Source: Avoscillospira sp045652125
Lineage (GTDB): Bacteria > Bacillota > Clostridia > Oscillospirales > Oscillospiraceae
Length of the DNA stretch: 22,321 bases
Assembly: GCA_045652125.1 (NCBI GenBank)
Contig: JAZRTT010000048.1
Span: forward strand, 1-22,321
Reading direction: 5' to 3'
In this document: positions 6,720 through 15,036 of the stretch, in pieces
Position numbering within the stretch: position 1 is the first letter of the stretch
How the letters are laid out: the number at the start of each line of letters is the position of its first letter
Notes under the pieces: generated by a model
Seen by the model: only the letters and a program-made list of their open reading frames with translations
Databases searched by the model: none
What the model was told of the DNA's origin: nothing
Position numbers and translations under genes: made by a program

Positions 6720-7208
6720 ATGAAAACTATCCGAGAAAATATTGTAAACCTTCTTGAAAACTACCCTACCATGCAGCGGCAGATCGCTTTGCTTCGATAT
6801 GAACTGGAACATCCCGCCCATATTACTCCTAATGAACTGATCGGTGCCATGTCCTTTGCCAAAGGGGATGGCCTTGGCACTTCCTCAGGGCACATTTCCG
6901 ACAAGACTCTGTACATCGCCATGAACTACCAACAGAAGGCTGAGTTGCTGAATTGCGAAGCTATAAATGAAGTGTCTAAACGTCTGATGGAGTTGGAGCA
7001 AACCATTGACCGTCTGCATTATTACCTTTCTTTGTTGGAGGAAAAGAAGCAGACTGTTCTCCGTCTGTATTACATCGAACATAAGCCGTGGGAAGCAGTC
7101 TGTCAGGAAATGACTGCGTCTTCCAAAACCATACGCCGGCTTCGAGAAACTGCAATCAATGAATTGACGAACATGTACTCTTTTGCTGCTGGGGAGAGTA
7201 TCCCTTGA
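6720..7208 (+). CDS. Sigma-70 region-4-like transcription factor of the recombination module
   Basis: A 162-residue protein. The C-terminal part (QTVLRLYYIEHKPWEAVCQEMTASSKTIRRLRETAINELTNMY) is a sigma-70 region-4-type HTH. The N-terminal part is helical, with a likely coiled coil (AINEVSKRLMELEQTIDRLHYYLSLLEEKKQ). The ATG at 6720 follows AAAGGAG by nine bases, so upstream in-frame ATGs are rejected. Size and position match the sigma-like Orf7 protein of Tn916-type elements, which drives transfer or excision functions. I infer the same role. Confidence 0.85.
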   Translation: MKTIRENIVNLLENYPTMQRQIALLRYELEHPAHITPNELIGAMSFAKGDGLGTSSGHISDKTLYIAMNYQQKAELLNCEAINEVSKRLMELEQTIDRLHYYLSLLEEKKQTVLRLYYIEHKPWEAVCQEMTASSKTIRRLRETAINELTNMYSFAAGESIP

Positions 7209-7213
7209 TATTT

Positions 7214-7247
7214 CCTGTAATTTCCCCTCACATTCCCTGTAATTTCC
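7214..7247. repeat. Two direct repeats CCTGTAATTTCC, 22 bp apart
   Basis: Identical 12-mers occur at 7214-7225 and 7236-7247, two helical turns apart, between the sigma-like gene and the xis promoter. The phasing suggests a binding site on one DNA face for a regulator or for Xis/Int. Confidence 0.5.
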
Positions 7248-7260
7248 ATAGTCATAGCCC

Positions 7261-7290
7261 TTGCTTTTCCCCGTAGTCCTATGCTATGAT
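7261..7290 (+). promoter_or_regulatory. Probable promoter for the xis-int transcript
   Basis: TTGCTT, an 18-base spacer and TATGAT lie 236 bases before the xis start. The transcript would begin close to 7297 and enter the 7312-7351 hairpin almost at once. Confidence 0.5.
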
Positions 7291-7311
7291 TAGGCTACCA
7301 AGATAACACTC

Positions 7312-7351
7312 ACAGCAGGCAGGTATGCAACAATGCATATCTGTCTGTTGT
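7312..7351 (+). promoter_or_regulatory. RNA hairpin in the xis leader, with G-U pairs
   Basis: An 18-bp stem (7312-7329 with 7334-7351) has the loop ACAA. Three of the pairs are G-U, so the stem fits RNA on this strand rather than a perfect DNA palindrome. It is followed by TTCTTTTCG. It could end the transcript early or control expression of xis and int. Confidence 0.55.
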
Positions 7352-7525
7352 TTCTTTTCGTTCGTATCATGATTTTGTGGCATAAGCATTTCAAAATAAA
7401 CACGCCGGAGACCTGATACATCTATTGCAAACGCCCAATAAGCGAGTGTAGAATAGATTTACGAGTTAGTATATGTACCTTGATAATTACATATCTTCGG
7501 CACACAGCAAGTGAGGGGGATTGTC

Positions 7526-7744
7526 ATGCAGGAAACCAATCAGGGCATCGCCGTACAAATCAATCAAATGCCCGAAACCCTGACCGTTCGGGAAGTACAA
7601 CAAATACTTCGCATCGGAAGGAACGCCGTATATAACCTTATGCACAGCAACTCCTTTCCGGTAATCAAAGTCGGTAATGCGATCCGCATCCCCAAGGAGC
7701 CTTTCTGTGCATGGCTATCTACTTCGCATGTTGTGTATTATTGA
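7526..7744 (+). CDS. xis: Excisionase (Xis-like, HTH_17 family)
   Basis: A 72-residue protein with the excisionase-type winged-helix motif LTVREVQQILRIGRNAVYNLMHSNSFPVIKVGNAIRIPKEPFCAWL. The ATG at 7526 follows GAGGGGG by about six bases; the upstream GTG in frame lies within that site and is rejected. It ends 39 bases before the integrase gene, the usual xis-int pairing. It would bend DNA at the attachment site and steer the integrase towards excision. Confidence 0.88.
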   Translation: MQETNQGIAVQINQMPETLTVREVQQILRIGRNAVYNLMHSNSFPVIKVGNAIRIPKEPFCAWLSTSHVVYY

Positions 7745-7783
7745 GGTAGGATCTTCCATTTTATCAGTATTGGAGGTTCTACA

Positions 7784-9160
7784 ATGGCTACAAAGAAACG
7801 TTCAAACGGAGAAGGCTCCTATTGGCAGCTCCCGGATCGAAGCTGGGTCCACCAAATCACCATCGGCCGGAAAGAAAACGGAGCACCGGAACGAAAATCC
7901 TTTAAGGGCCGCACCAAAGCGATCTGTAATCAACGGAAAGCGGAATGGTTTGCAGAGCAGGAGGCTCTCAAGCAGGCCGAAACGGCGGTACAGTCCTCTT
8001 CGCAGACGCTGGCTCAACAGCTCGGACATGCCCCGGAGGCAGAAGAATTCTTTGAAACCGCTTTTCTGCACTGGCTTCAGTTGTATAAGGCACCGCCTAC
8101 CAGAAAGGCATCCACCTATGCAAGCTATCTGGACACCTATCACACCCACTTCGCAGAAGCATTTGGGCAGATGAAGTTGTACACCATTACGCAGGATGTG
8201 GTACAGGATTACTACCAGAAAAAGCAGCTGAACGGAGCAAGAAAAGACGGAAGACCTGGCGGTCTGTCTCCCAAGACCATTCGCAACCATCACATGATCC
8301 TAAAAGACTTCTTTGACTATGCTGTAAAGAAGTACAAATTGGAGGATAATCCGACCACGGACACAAACCGTCCGGAGGTTGTCACACCGGAAATGCGTGT
8401 GCTTAGTGCCACAGAGATGCAGGTCTTTTTGGAAGAGGTCATGAAGGAGACACAACGAATCGCCATGCTGACGGCTCTGTTTGTTGGCTTCCGTGTTGGA
8501 GAATTGCTGGCACTGCACATTTCTGACTTCAACCTGCAACGGCAGACCCTGACAGTCAACAAGAATTTAATTCGGGTTTCCACTGCAGCACTTTCTCAGG
8601 ATAATCCCACCATTCAAATTCTGAATTACGATCCGGAAAAGAAAACACATCTGATCATTCAAAGTACGCCAAAAACCAAAAGTTCCAACCGCGAAATTGC
8701 TATCTCCGATGGATTGTGCGAGCTTTTGGTTCGCCACTTATATACCCTGGCAAATTCCAGCTGGCCCAATCCGGATAATCTCATGTTTCCTTCCACCACA
8801 GGTACATATATCGATCCCAAGAGTTTCGAGATCCGCTTGGCTGCCGTATCCAAACGCTGTGAGATCCGCAAGGTCAATCCCCATGCGCTGCGGCATACGC
8901 TTGCCACCAGATTGGTGGAAGAAAAGACGCCGCTGAACATTGTGCAGGGTATCCTCGGGCACGCATCCATGGATACCACCAGAAAGTATTTGCACAAGAA
9001 TCAAGACCTAGAGCGCAACGCCATCGAGCACATGTCCAACTACCTGAACACCGACCGGCTGGCCGTTGTTCCGCGGCCTCATGGTGGCAAATCTACCGGC
9101 AAATTTGCTGATATTCCGCTTCCGGTATTTCCGACAAGAGAGCGAAATCGTCCCGCCTAG
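7784..9160 (+). CDS. int: Tyrosine recombinase/integrase of the element
   Basis: A 458-residue integrase, preceded by TTGGAGG. The N-terminal 50 residues (NGEGSYWQLPDRSWVHQITIGRK) form an arm-binding AP2-like domain. A core-binding SAM-like domain spans about 85-190 (ATYASYLDTYHTHF, KTIRNHHMILKDFFDYA). The catalytic domain holds R237 (VGFRVGELL), a Lys near 297-299, H367 and R370 (HALRH), H393 (ILGHAS) and the nucleophile Y402 (TTRKYLH). The set is complete, so the enzyme should be active. It reads towards the tRNA-fMet gene 235 bases away, consistent with a tRNA 3'-end attachment site. Confidence 0.95.
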   Translation: MATKKRSNGEGSYWQLPDRSWVHQITIGRKENGAPERKSFKGRTKAICNQRKAEWFAEQEALKQAETAVQSSSQTLAQQLGHAPEAEEFFETAFLHWLQLYKAPPTRKASTYASYLDTYHTHFAEAFGQMKLYTITQDVVQDYYQKKQLNGARKDGRPGGLSPKTIRNHHMILKDFFDYAVKKYKLEDNPTTDTNRPEVVTPEMRVLSATEMQVFLEEVMKETQRIAMLTALFVGFRVGELLALHISDFNLQRQTLTVNKNLIRVSTAALSQDNPTIQILNYDPEKKTHLIIQSTPKTKSSNREIAISDGLCELLVRHLYTLANSSWPNPDNLMFPSTTGTYIDPKSFEIRLAAVSKRCEIRKVNPHALRHTLATRLVEEKTPLNIVQGILGHASMDTTRKYLHKNQDLERNAIEHMSNYLNTDRLAVVPRPHGGKSTGKFADIPLPVFPTRERNRPA

Positions 9161-9353
9161 TGTTAGGCAATGTTGCTCCGGTTGCATACCCGGTTGCAAA
9201 TTGAAGCGGGAAGCAGTAAAAACTACTTCCCACCATTCCCAAAAAGATTTGCGACAAAAACGTGCCATACAGGCTCTTGCTATTTGCAACTGGCACCCCG
9301 GCATCTCCGCAAACCCTTGAAAACACTGGATTTACAGACACAGTTCCTATAAG
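9161..9353. other. Integrase-to-tRNA interval, probable attachment-site arm
   Basis: No gene is seen. GTTGCA repeats directly at 9181 and 9193; the second belongs to GTTGCAAAT (9193-9201), which is inverted as ATTTGCAAC at 9282-9290. GGGAAG (9209) and CTTCCC (9226) form a short hairpin after int. Such repeats between int and the junction are the usual place for integrase arm-type sites. The exact crossover cannot be set without the other element end. Confidence 0.45.
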
Positions 9354-9391
9354 CAAAGAAAAACTCGCCCACCTTTCGGTGAACGAGTTTT
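9354..9391 (-). terminator. Terminator of the tRNA-fMet transcript
   Basis: On the minus strand, AAAACTCG, then CACC, loop GAAA, GGTG and CGAGTTTT, with an internal G-U/T mismatch pair, are followed by TCTTT. It begins four bases after the tRNA CCA. It could also stop read-through from the integrase in the other direction. Confidence 0.75.
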
Positions 9392-9395
9392 CAAC

Positions 9396-9472
<77 letters not shown>

Positions 9473-9498
9473 ATAGTGGACACCTTTGGTGCCTGAAT

Positions 9499-9527
9499 AA
9501 TATATCACATACAGGGGGTGTTGTCAA
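9499..9527 (-). promoter_or_regulatory. Promoter of tRNA-fMet
   Basis: On the minus strand, TTGACA (9527-9522), a 17-base spacer and TATATT (9504-9499) lie 26 bases before the tRNA 5' end. The match is near consensus, as expected for a stable RNA gene. Confidence 0.8.
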
Positions 9528-9577
9528 TAATTATTTCCCGACCGGGTTCGACTGATTCCCCTTTTGAAAAAAATACA

Positions 9578-9605
9578 TTGAAATTAAAGAGAAAAGGCGT
9601 ATAAT
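9578..9605 (+). promoter_or_regulatory. Promoter of nagB
   Basis: TTGAAA, a 16-base spacer and a perfect TATAAT lie 51 bases before the nagB ATG. Confidence 0.7.
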
Positions 9606-9656
9606 AGGAATGTAAGTTTTTACATCCGCTATTTCATCTAAGGAGCGTGACTAATC

Positions 9657-10442
9657 ATGAAACTGATCATCAAAAACGATTATGATGCCATGTGCCAATG
9701 GGCTGCACAGCATATTGCCGATGCCATCAATCGGCACAAGAAAAGCCGTCCCTTTATTCTCGGCCTGCCCACAGGGTCTTCTCCTCTGGGCGTTTACAAG
9801 CGCCTCATCGAGATGAACAAGGCCGGCACCGTATCCTTCAAGAATGTTGTGACCTTCAACATGGATGAGTATGTGGGTCTGCCCAGAGAGCATGACCAGA
9901 GCTATTGGTACTTCATGCATGACAATTTCTTTGACCATATCGACATCCCCGCCGAAAACATCAACATTCTCAACGGTATGGCTGACGATCTGGAGGCCGA
10001 GTGCCAGCGTTACGAAGACAAGATCGCTTCCTACGGCGGTATTGACCTGTTCCTGGGCGGCAGCGGCGTAGACGGCCACATTGCCTTTAATGAACCCTTT
10101 ACCTCTCTGGTTTCCCGTACCGGTGTCCGCGCTCTGACGGAAGATACTCTCATCGTCAACTCCCGGTTCTTCGACAATGACCCCAATAAGGTGCCCAAGA
10201 CGGCTCTGTCTGTGGGTGTCGGCACAGTCTGCGATTCCAAGCAGGTGCTGCTTCTCATCAGCGGCCACAACAAGGCCCGCGCCCTGCGCCATTGTGTCGA
10301 AGGCGGCGTAGATCACGCATGGACCATCAGCGCTCTGCAGATGCATCCCGATGGCATCGTGGCCTGCGACGAGGCCGCCTGCGGCGGGCTGAAGGTGGGT
10401 ACCTACAAGGACTTCAAGGAAATCTACAAGAACGAAAAGTAA
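9657..10442 (+). CDS. nagB: Glucosamine-6-phosphate deaminase
   Basis: Converts glucosamine-6-phosphate to fructose-6-phosphate and ammonia, linking amino-sugar use to glycolysis. The protein is 261 residues, the usual length. It shows the phosphate loop GLPTGSSP (36-43), the base in FNMDEYVGLP (D70, D72 of E. coli NagB) and GVDGHIAFNEP with D139, H141 and E146, matching the E. coli catalytic Asp, His and Glu. The start follows TAAGGAG. It is a single gene with its own promoter and a strong terminator, the first chromosomal gene beyond the tRNA. Confidence 0.96.
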   Translation: MKLIIKNDYDAMCQWAAQHIADAINRHKKSRPFILGLPTGSSPLGVYKRLIEMNKAGTVSFKNVVTFNMDEYVGLPREHDQSYWYFMHDNFFDHIDIPAENINILNGMADDLEAECQRYEDKIASYGGIDLFLGGSGVDGHIAFNEPFTSLVSRTGVRALTEDTLIVNSRFFDNDPNKVPKTALSVGVGTVCDSKQVLLLISGHNKARALRHCVEGGVDHAWTISALQMHPDGIVACDEAACGGLKVGTYKDFKEIYKNEK

Positions 10443-10452
10443 TCGCATTTAT

Positions 10453-10484
10453 AAAAAACCTCCCTCTGATGAGGGAGGTTTTTT
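10453..10484 (+). terminator. Intrinsic terminator of nagB
   Basis: AAAAAACCTCCCTC, loop TGAT and GAGGGAGGTTTTTT form a perfect 14-bp stem starting ten bases after the stop. The flanking A and T runs make it work in both directions. Confidence 0.95.
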
Positions 10485-10499
10485 CGGTTTGCAATAATC

Positions 10500-10676
10500 A
10501 AAGCCTCCCCTTGAGGGGTGATTCCCCCAGCGGGGGAAATGTCAGCGAAGCTGACAGAAGGGGGGCGTGTGGCATTTGCGAAGCAAATGACGGAGAGGTG
10601 TGTGCAGGCAGTATCACAAATGCAGCAGACACCTCTCAGTCAGCGTTGCTGACAGCTCCCCTCAAGGGGAGCCTTT
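10500..10676. repeat. Structured palindromic intergenic repeat (MITE-like), about 177 bp
   Basis: The ends are inverted: AAAGCCTCCCCTTGAGGGG at the left and, read from 10676 on the other strand, AAAGGCTCCCCTTGAGGGG, 18 of 19 bases alike. Inside are several hairpins: CCCCC/GGGGG (10524-10536), GTCAGC/GCTGAC (10541-10555), CATTTGC/GCAAATG (10573-10589), and CAGCGTTGCTG near 10641. No coding frame is credible. It resembles non-autonomous repeats scattered in Ruminococcaceae genomes, from memory and not from a search. Confidence 0.75.
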
Positions 10677-10693
10677 TTGCCTGTTGCTGTCCC

Positions 10694-10721
10694 TTGACGA
10701 AATCCATGGATTTGTTATAAT
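10694..10721 (+). promoter_or_regulatory. Promoter of the ECF-hydrogenase-SDR-kinase operon
   Basis: TTGACG, a 16-base spacer and a perfect TATAAT lie 30 bases before the ECF S-component ATG. The spacer contains the palindrome AAATCCATGGATTT (10700-10713), a possible operator between the promoter elements. Confidence 0.75.
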
Positions 10722-10751
10722 GAAAGCAAATCAACCCCCGCGAGGTACCCT

Positions 10752-11276
10752 ATGAAAAACAAAACGAAATGGCTGGCGGAGACGGCTCTGCTTCTGGCCC
10801 TGCTCATCACCCTCCAATGGGCCACCAAACCCCTGGGTCAGTTGGTCACAGGAAGCTGTGTCAACGGCGTTCTGGCCGTAGCTGCTCTGCTGACCGGCCT
10901 TGGAAGCGGACTGACTGTGGGACTTCTGTCTCCCGTTTTTGCATACTTTCTGGGCATCGCGCCCAATCCGGTCACCGTCTTTGCCATTATGGTGGGAAAT
11001 GCCGTTTTTGTGCTGATTCTCAGGGCGAAAGGGAAGCTGCCGATTGTCTGGCTGGCGGCCTCCATCGCCAAATTTGCCACATTGTATTTGCTGGTGGCTG
11101 GGATAATTTGCGGCATCGCCGCTGACGGTCTTTTGGCAGCAGGGGTCTTGAAAGCCCCCATGCTGCAGGCATTGCCGGCGGCCTTTTCGTGGACACAGCT
11201 GTTCACAGCCTTAATGGGCGGCGGACTGGCCCTTTTGATCTGCCCCAGACTGAAAAAAGCCCTCCACCGGAGCTGA
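10752..11276 (+). CDS. ECF transporter S component-like membrane protein
   Basis: A 174-residue, strongly hydrophobic protein with five or six membrane segments and short loops, ending KKALHRS. The size and the glycine-rich helices (LLTGLGSGLTVGLLSPVFAYFLGIAPNPVTVFAIMVGN) fit substrate-binding S components of energy-coupling factor transporters, which use a shared EcfAAT module for vitamin or metal uptake. The substrate cannot be read from the sequence. It is the first gene of the operon and lies 14 bases before the hydrogenase gene, so a cofactor or precursor for that enzyme is possible. Confidence 0.75.
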   Translation: MKNKTKWLAETALLLALLITLQWATKPLGQLVTGSCVNGVLAVAALLTGLGSGLTVGLLSPVFAYFLGIAPNPVTVFAIMVGNAVFVLILRAKGKLPIVWLAASIAKFATLYLLVAGIICGIAADGLLAAGVLKAPMLQALPAAFSWTQLFTALMGGGLALLICPRLKKALHRS

Positions 11277-11290
11277 TAAGGAGAAAAACC

Positions 11291-12796
11291 ATGCGTGGAA
11301 TCCCCTCTCTCATTACCGATATCCGCAAGAAAGTCTTTACAGAAGTGGCCCGGATGGCCTATGACGGCGGCGACTATTCCAAAGTGGATGAACTGCCCTA
11401 TATCATCGTCCCCGGCGACCAGCCTATTCATCGGGAATCCGTCTTTTTGGAGCGGGCCATTGCCAGCGAGCGGATCCGTCTGGCCATGGGCCTTTCCCTG
11501 CGTCCCATTCAGACCCGTCATTTGCTGACCGAGGGCATGGATCAGGCGGCCATTGCCGAGCAGTACTACGAGCCGCCCCTCATCAATATCATCCCCTATG
11601 CCTGTCACCGCTGTCCCACCAACCAGTACCGGGTGACGGAAAGCTGCCAGAACTGTCTGGCGGCCTCCTGCCAGAAGGTCTGCCCCAAAGATGCGGTCAG
11701 CTTTATCAATGGCAAGAGCCACATCGACCCGGATAAGTGCATCCGGTGCGGCAAGTGCGCCAAGGCCTGCTCCTACAACGCCATCATCCATCTGGAGCGT
11801 CCCTGTGCCGCCGCCTGCGGTATGGATGCCATCGGCTCCGATGAGCAGGGCAGGGCTGTCATTGATCAGGACAAGTGCGTGGCCTGCGGTATGTGTCTGG
11901 TATCCTGCCCCTTTGGTGCCATTGTGGACAAGGGTCAGATTTTTCAGGTCATTCGCTCTGTCCTTCAGGGCGATCAGGTCATTGCCATCGTTGCCCCGGC
12001 CTTTATCGGCCAGTTCGGAAAGCACTCCACCCCCGGGAAATTCATCGCTGCTATGAAAGCACTTGGTTTTGCCGAAACGGTGGAAGTCGCCGTAGGGGCC
12101 GATATGTGTACCATTGAGGAAGCCAAGGACTTTCTGGAGAAAGTCCCCCATGAACAGCGGTATATGGCCACATCCTGCTGCCCTGCGTGGCATTCCATGA
12201 TCTATAAACTTTTCCCCGGCGAAGCGAAAAACATCTCCATGACGCTGACCCCTATGGTCTTTACGGCACGGCTGATGAAAAAGAAGTTCCCCGGCTGCAA
12301 AGTAGTTTTTGTTGGTCCCTGTGCTGCAAAGAAGCTGGAGGCCATTCGTTCCGACATTCGGTCCGATGTGGATTTTGTCCTGACCTTTGAGGAATTGGGC
12401 GGTATGTTGGAAGCCAGGGGGATCGATTTTGAAACCATCGAATCGGAATCCGGTCTGAACGAAGGAACTGCATCCGGCCGTGGGTTCGCTGTTTCCGGCG
12501 GCGTAGCCGGGGCTGTGGCGGACCTTATTCACCGGACTCAATCTGAAACAGAAGTCAAAACTGCCCGGGCAGAAGGCCTGCGAGACTGCCGAAAACTGAT
12601 GCTTCTGGCAAAGGCCGGAAAATATGACGGATACCTTTTGGAAGGCATGGCCTGTCCCGGCGGCTGTGTTGCCGGTGCAGGAACGCTGCTGCCGGTGGAA
12701 CTGGCTGCCACGGTGGTGAGCCGCTATCAAAAGGAAGCCAAGGCAGAAAGTCCGCTGGAGAGTGCCTATCGTGACCATGGCGAAACGCTGGATTGA
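11291..12796 (+). CDS. Monomeric [FeFe] hydrogenase, group B type
   Basis: A 501-residue iron-sulfur enzyme. The N-terminal half has Cys pairs at 119/122 and 127/131, then two [4Fe-4S] ferredoxin motifs, CIRCGKCAKAC (150-160) and CVACGMCLVSC (196-206). The H-cluster domain carries L1 TSCCPAW (294-300), L2 VGPCAAKK (341-348) and L3 EGMACPGGCVAGAG (451-464). The forms TSCCP and GPCAAKK, in place of TSCSP and MPCTAKK, place it in the group-B-like clade rather than classic group A. Such enzymes are cytoplasmic and presumably exchange electrons with ferredoxin; the direction is unknown. The start is the ATG after AAGGAG at 11291; upstream in-frame ATGs overlap the ECF gene. Confidence 0.92.
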   Translation: MRGIPSLITDIRKKVFTEVARMAYDGGDYSKVDELPYIIVPGDQPIHRESVFLERAIASERIRLAMGLSLRPIQTRHLLTEGMDQAAIAEQYYEPPLINIIPYACHRCPTNQYRVTESCQNCLAASCQKVCPKDAVSFINGKSHIDPDKCIRCGKCAKACSYNAIIHLERPCAAACGMDAIGSDEQGRAVIDQDKCVACGMCLVSCPFGAIVDKGQIFQVIRSVLQGDQVIAIVAPAFIGQFGKHSTPGKFIAAMKALGFAETVEVAVGADMCTIEEAKDFLEKVPHEQRYMATSCCPAWHSMIYKLFPGEAKNISMTLTPMVFTARLMKKKFPGCKVVFVGPCAAKKLEAIRSDIRSDVDFVLTFEELGGMLEARGIDFETIESESGLNEGTASGRGFAVSGGVAGAVADLIHRTQSETEVKTARAEGLRDCRKLMLLAKAGKYDGYLLEGMACPGGCVAGAGTLLPVELAATVVSRYQKEAKAESPLESAYRDHGETLD

Positions 12797-12806
12797 GAGG
12801 TGTCCC

Positions 12807-13502
12807 ATGAATATTGTTATTACCGGAGGAAGCCGTGGAATCGGTGCTGAGGCGGTCTGTTATTTTGCTGCCAAAGGACACCGGGTCCGGTTTCTCTACG
12901 AAAAAAATCACGAAGCTGCCCGATCTGTCTGTGAAATTTCAGGCGCAGAAGCCGTATGCTGTGATGTGGCAGACAAAGCTGCCGTCGCTGCAGCGCTTGC
13001 GGACTTCGGCCCGGTGGATGTTTTGATCAACAACGCCGGAATCGCCCACTACGGGCTTCTTTCCCAAATTGGAAAAGAACAATGGGACCGGATGTTTGCG
13101 GTCAATGTCCATGGTATGTACCACTGTATTGATGCCGCTCTGCCCGGAATGCTTTCCAACCGGTCCGGCTGTATTATCAATGTATCCTCTATGTGGGGGC
13201 AGACAGGGGCCTCCTGTGAAGTCTGCTATTCCGCCTGTAAGGCGGCGGTCATCGGGTTGACCAAGGCGCTGGCCAAAGAATTGGGGCCATCCCATATCCG
13301 GGTCAACTGTATTGCTCCCGGTGTGGTTTTGACGGATATGTGCGCCCACATTGATCCGCAGGTCATGGATGCCCTGCGGGAGGAAACACCGCTGAACTGC
13401 CACGGCACACCGTCTGATGTGGTGCAGGCCATGGACTACCTGATTTCTGCAGGATTTGTCACAGGGCAGGTGCTGCCGGTCAACGGCGGCATGGTGATAT
13501 AA
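12807..13502 (+). CDS. Short-chain dehydrogenase/reductase (FabG-like)
   Basis: A 231-residue classical SDR: TGGSRGIG (6-13) binds NAD(P), NNAG is at 75-78, and the catalytic residues are S128, Y141 and K145 (YSACK). The end VTGQVLPVNGGMVI is the usual FabG-like C-terminus. It starts ten bases after the hydrogenase stop, preceded by GAGAGG. FabG-like proteins reduce 3-oxoacyl-ACP, but next to a sugar kinase this one might oxidise a polyol or sugar; the sequence does not settle it. Confidence 0.9.
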   Translation: MNIVITGGSRGIGAEAVCYFAAKGHRVRFLYEKNHEAARSVCEISGAEAVCCDVADKAAVAAALADFGPVDVLINNAGIAHYGLLSQIGKEQWDRMFAVNVHGMYHCIDAALPGMLSNRSGCIINVSSMWGQTGASCEVCYSACKAAVIGLTKALAKELGPSHIRVNCIAPGVVLTDMCAHIDPQVMDALREETPLNCHGTPSDVVQAMDYLISAGFVTGQVLPVNGGMVI

Positions 13503-13531
13503 TCAGGACGACAAAACAAGGAGGACCTTTC

Positions 13532-15025
13532 ATGCAGTATCTTCTTGCCCATGATCTGGGAACTTCTGGCGACAAGGCTACTCTTTTCTCCACAGAAGGA
13601 ACGCTCATTGCCAGTTTTGTGGAAGGCTATCCCTGCCGCTACTTTGACGGCAACCGGGCGGAGCAAGACCCGGAGGAATGGTACGCGGCTGTGTGCCGGG
13701 TGACGAAAAAACTCACGGCTGATATAGACCCAAAGGAGATCGTGGGCATCAGTTTTTCCGGCCATATGATGGGTGCTGTGCTGTTGGACGAAAAGGGGGA
13801 GATCATCCGCCCTGCGATCATCTGGGCCGACCAGAGAGCCACAGCACAAATGCAGAAATTGTCCGTCACCCTGGGGGATGATCGGTTTTATAAGATCACC
13901 GGCAACCGAAACAACCCCACCAACTCCATCTGCAAAATCATGTGGGCCATAGAGCAGGAGGACCTTGGGAACAAACTGGACAAGGCCGTTAACTGCAAAG
14001 ACTATATCATCTATCGGCTGACCGGACATCTGGGTACGGACTATTCCGATGCTTCCGGTACCGGAGCCTTTGATTTGAACAACTTCTGCTGGTCGCAGGA
14101 GGTTCTGGAGGCTGCCGGTGTACCCCGGTCTGTAATGCCGGAGTGTTTTCCCTCCACAGCATTGGCGGGAAAAATCACGAAAGAGGCTGCGAAACGGACG
14201 GGGCTTGCAGAAGGAACGCCTGTGTTCTGCGGCTGCGGTGACGGTACGGCAGCCTCTGTGGGCACAGGTATTGCGGAAGTGGGGCAGGGCTATATCAGCC
14301 TTGGTACTTCCGCATGGATCAGTTATTTGGATGATAGCCCCTGCCTGGATCCTCAGGCCCGAACCTTTAATCTGGCCGGTATGGAAAAGGGAAGCGTGTA
14401 TCCTCTGGGCAGTATGCAGGCTGCCGGAGCTTCTTATAGCTGGATGCGGGAGCAGCTCTGCCGGGGAGAAAAATTGGATGCACAGCGGCTGGGGACGGAC
14501 ATTTACCGGCAGATCAACGATCAGATCGCCCAAGTGTCCATAGGCTCCGGCGGTGTTTTGTATATGCCCTACCTTATGGGAGAGAGAAGCCCCTGGTGGG
14601 ATGCCGATATTCAAGGTGCCTTTCTGGGCCTGAAACAGGAGACGACCCACGCCCAGCTTCTTCGGGCTGTTATGGAGGGTGTTTCTATGAATCTGGCTCT
14701 GATTCTCCGGGTGTTCCGGGGCAAACGCAGCTTTGACAGCCTGAAGATCATCGGCGGAGGAGCCAAGGATATTATATGGCGGCAGATGTTGGCGGATGTG
14801 CTCCATGTCCGCATTGAGAAACTGAACCTGCTGGAGGAAGGCTGCTCTCTTGGTGCAGCCATGGCGGCGGGTATTGGCGCCGGGGTCTATGAGGATGCCT
14901 CCGCCATCTCGAAATTTCTTGCAGTGGATCATGTGTGTGAGCCGGATCCGGTTCGGGCAGAGCAATATGACCGCCTCACGGATCGCCTCGTGGATGCCTA
15001 TGAGAGACTTCGTGGTTTTTATTAA
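13532..15025 (+). CDS. FGGY-family carbohydrate kinase, xylulokinase-like
   Basis: A 497-residue two-domain sugar kinase. It opens with the ATP-site phosphate-1 motif HDLGTSGDKATLF (7-19), has GISFSGHMMGAVLLDEKG in domain I, the catalytic-base motif CGCGDGTAASVGTG with D237, and the phosphate-2 motif SLGTSAW (257-263). Length and motifs fit xylulokinases, which make xylulose-5-phosphate, but FGGY substrate calls are uncertain. It is preceded by AAGGAGG, is last in the operon, and is followed at 12 bases by a terminator. Confidence 0.88.
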   Translation: MQYLLAHDLGTSGDKATLFSTEGTLIASFVEGYPCRYFDGNRAEQDPEEWYAAVCRVTKKLTADIDPKEIVGISFSGHMMGAVLLDEKGEIIRPAIIWADQRATAQMQKLSVTLGDDRFYKITGNRNNPTNSICKIMWAIEQEDLGNKLDKAVNCKDYIIYRLTGHLGTDYSDASGTGAFDLNNFCWSQEVLEAAGVPRSVMPECFPSTALAGKITKEAAKRTGLAEGTPVFCGCGDGTAASVGTGIAEVGQGYISLGTSAWISYLDDSPCLDPQARTFNLAGMEKGSVYPLGSMQAAGASYSWMREQLCRGEKLDAQRLGTDIYRQINDQIAQVSIGSGGVLYMPYLMGERSPWWDADIQGAFLGLKQETTHAQLLRAVMEGVSMNLALILRVFRGKRSFDSLKIIGGGAKDIIWRQMLADVLHVRIEKLNLLEEGCSLGAAMAAGIGAGVYEDASAISKFLAVDHVCEPDPVRAEQYDRLTDRLVDAYERLRGFY

Positions 15026-15036
15026 AGGGAAAAAAG

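Noticed and set aside
6314..6757. 147-codon plus frame between the XRE and sigma-like genes
   Set aside because: It has no ribosome site, crosses the 22-bp hairpin and overlaps the real sigma-gene start. Only a short inner part looks protein-like, so I list the area as possible decay.
9651..10448. 265-codon minus-strand frame opposite nagB
   Set aside because: NagB has a full catalytic set, promoter and terminator on the plus strand; this is a shadow.
10838..12808. Very long minus-strand frame (656 codons) opposite the ECF and hydrogenase genes
   Set aside because: The plus strand carries complete, motif-rich genes; the antisense frame is open only because of GC-rich codon use and has no recognisable domain.
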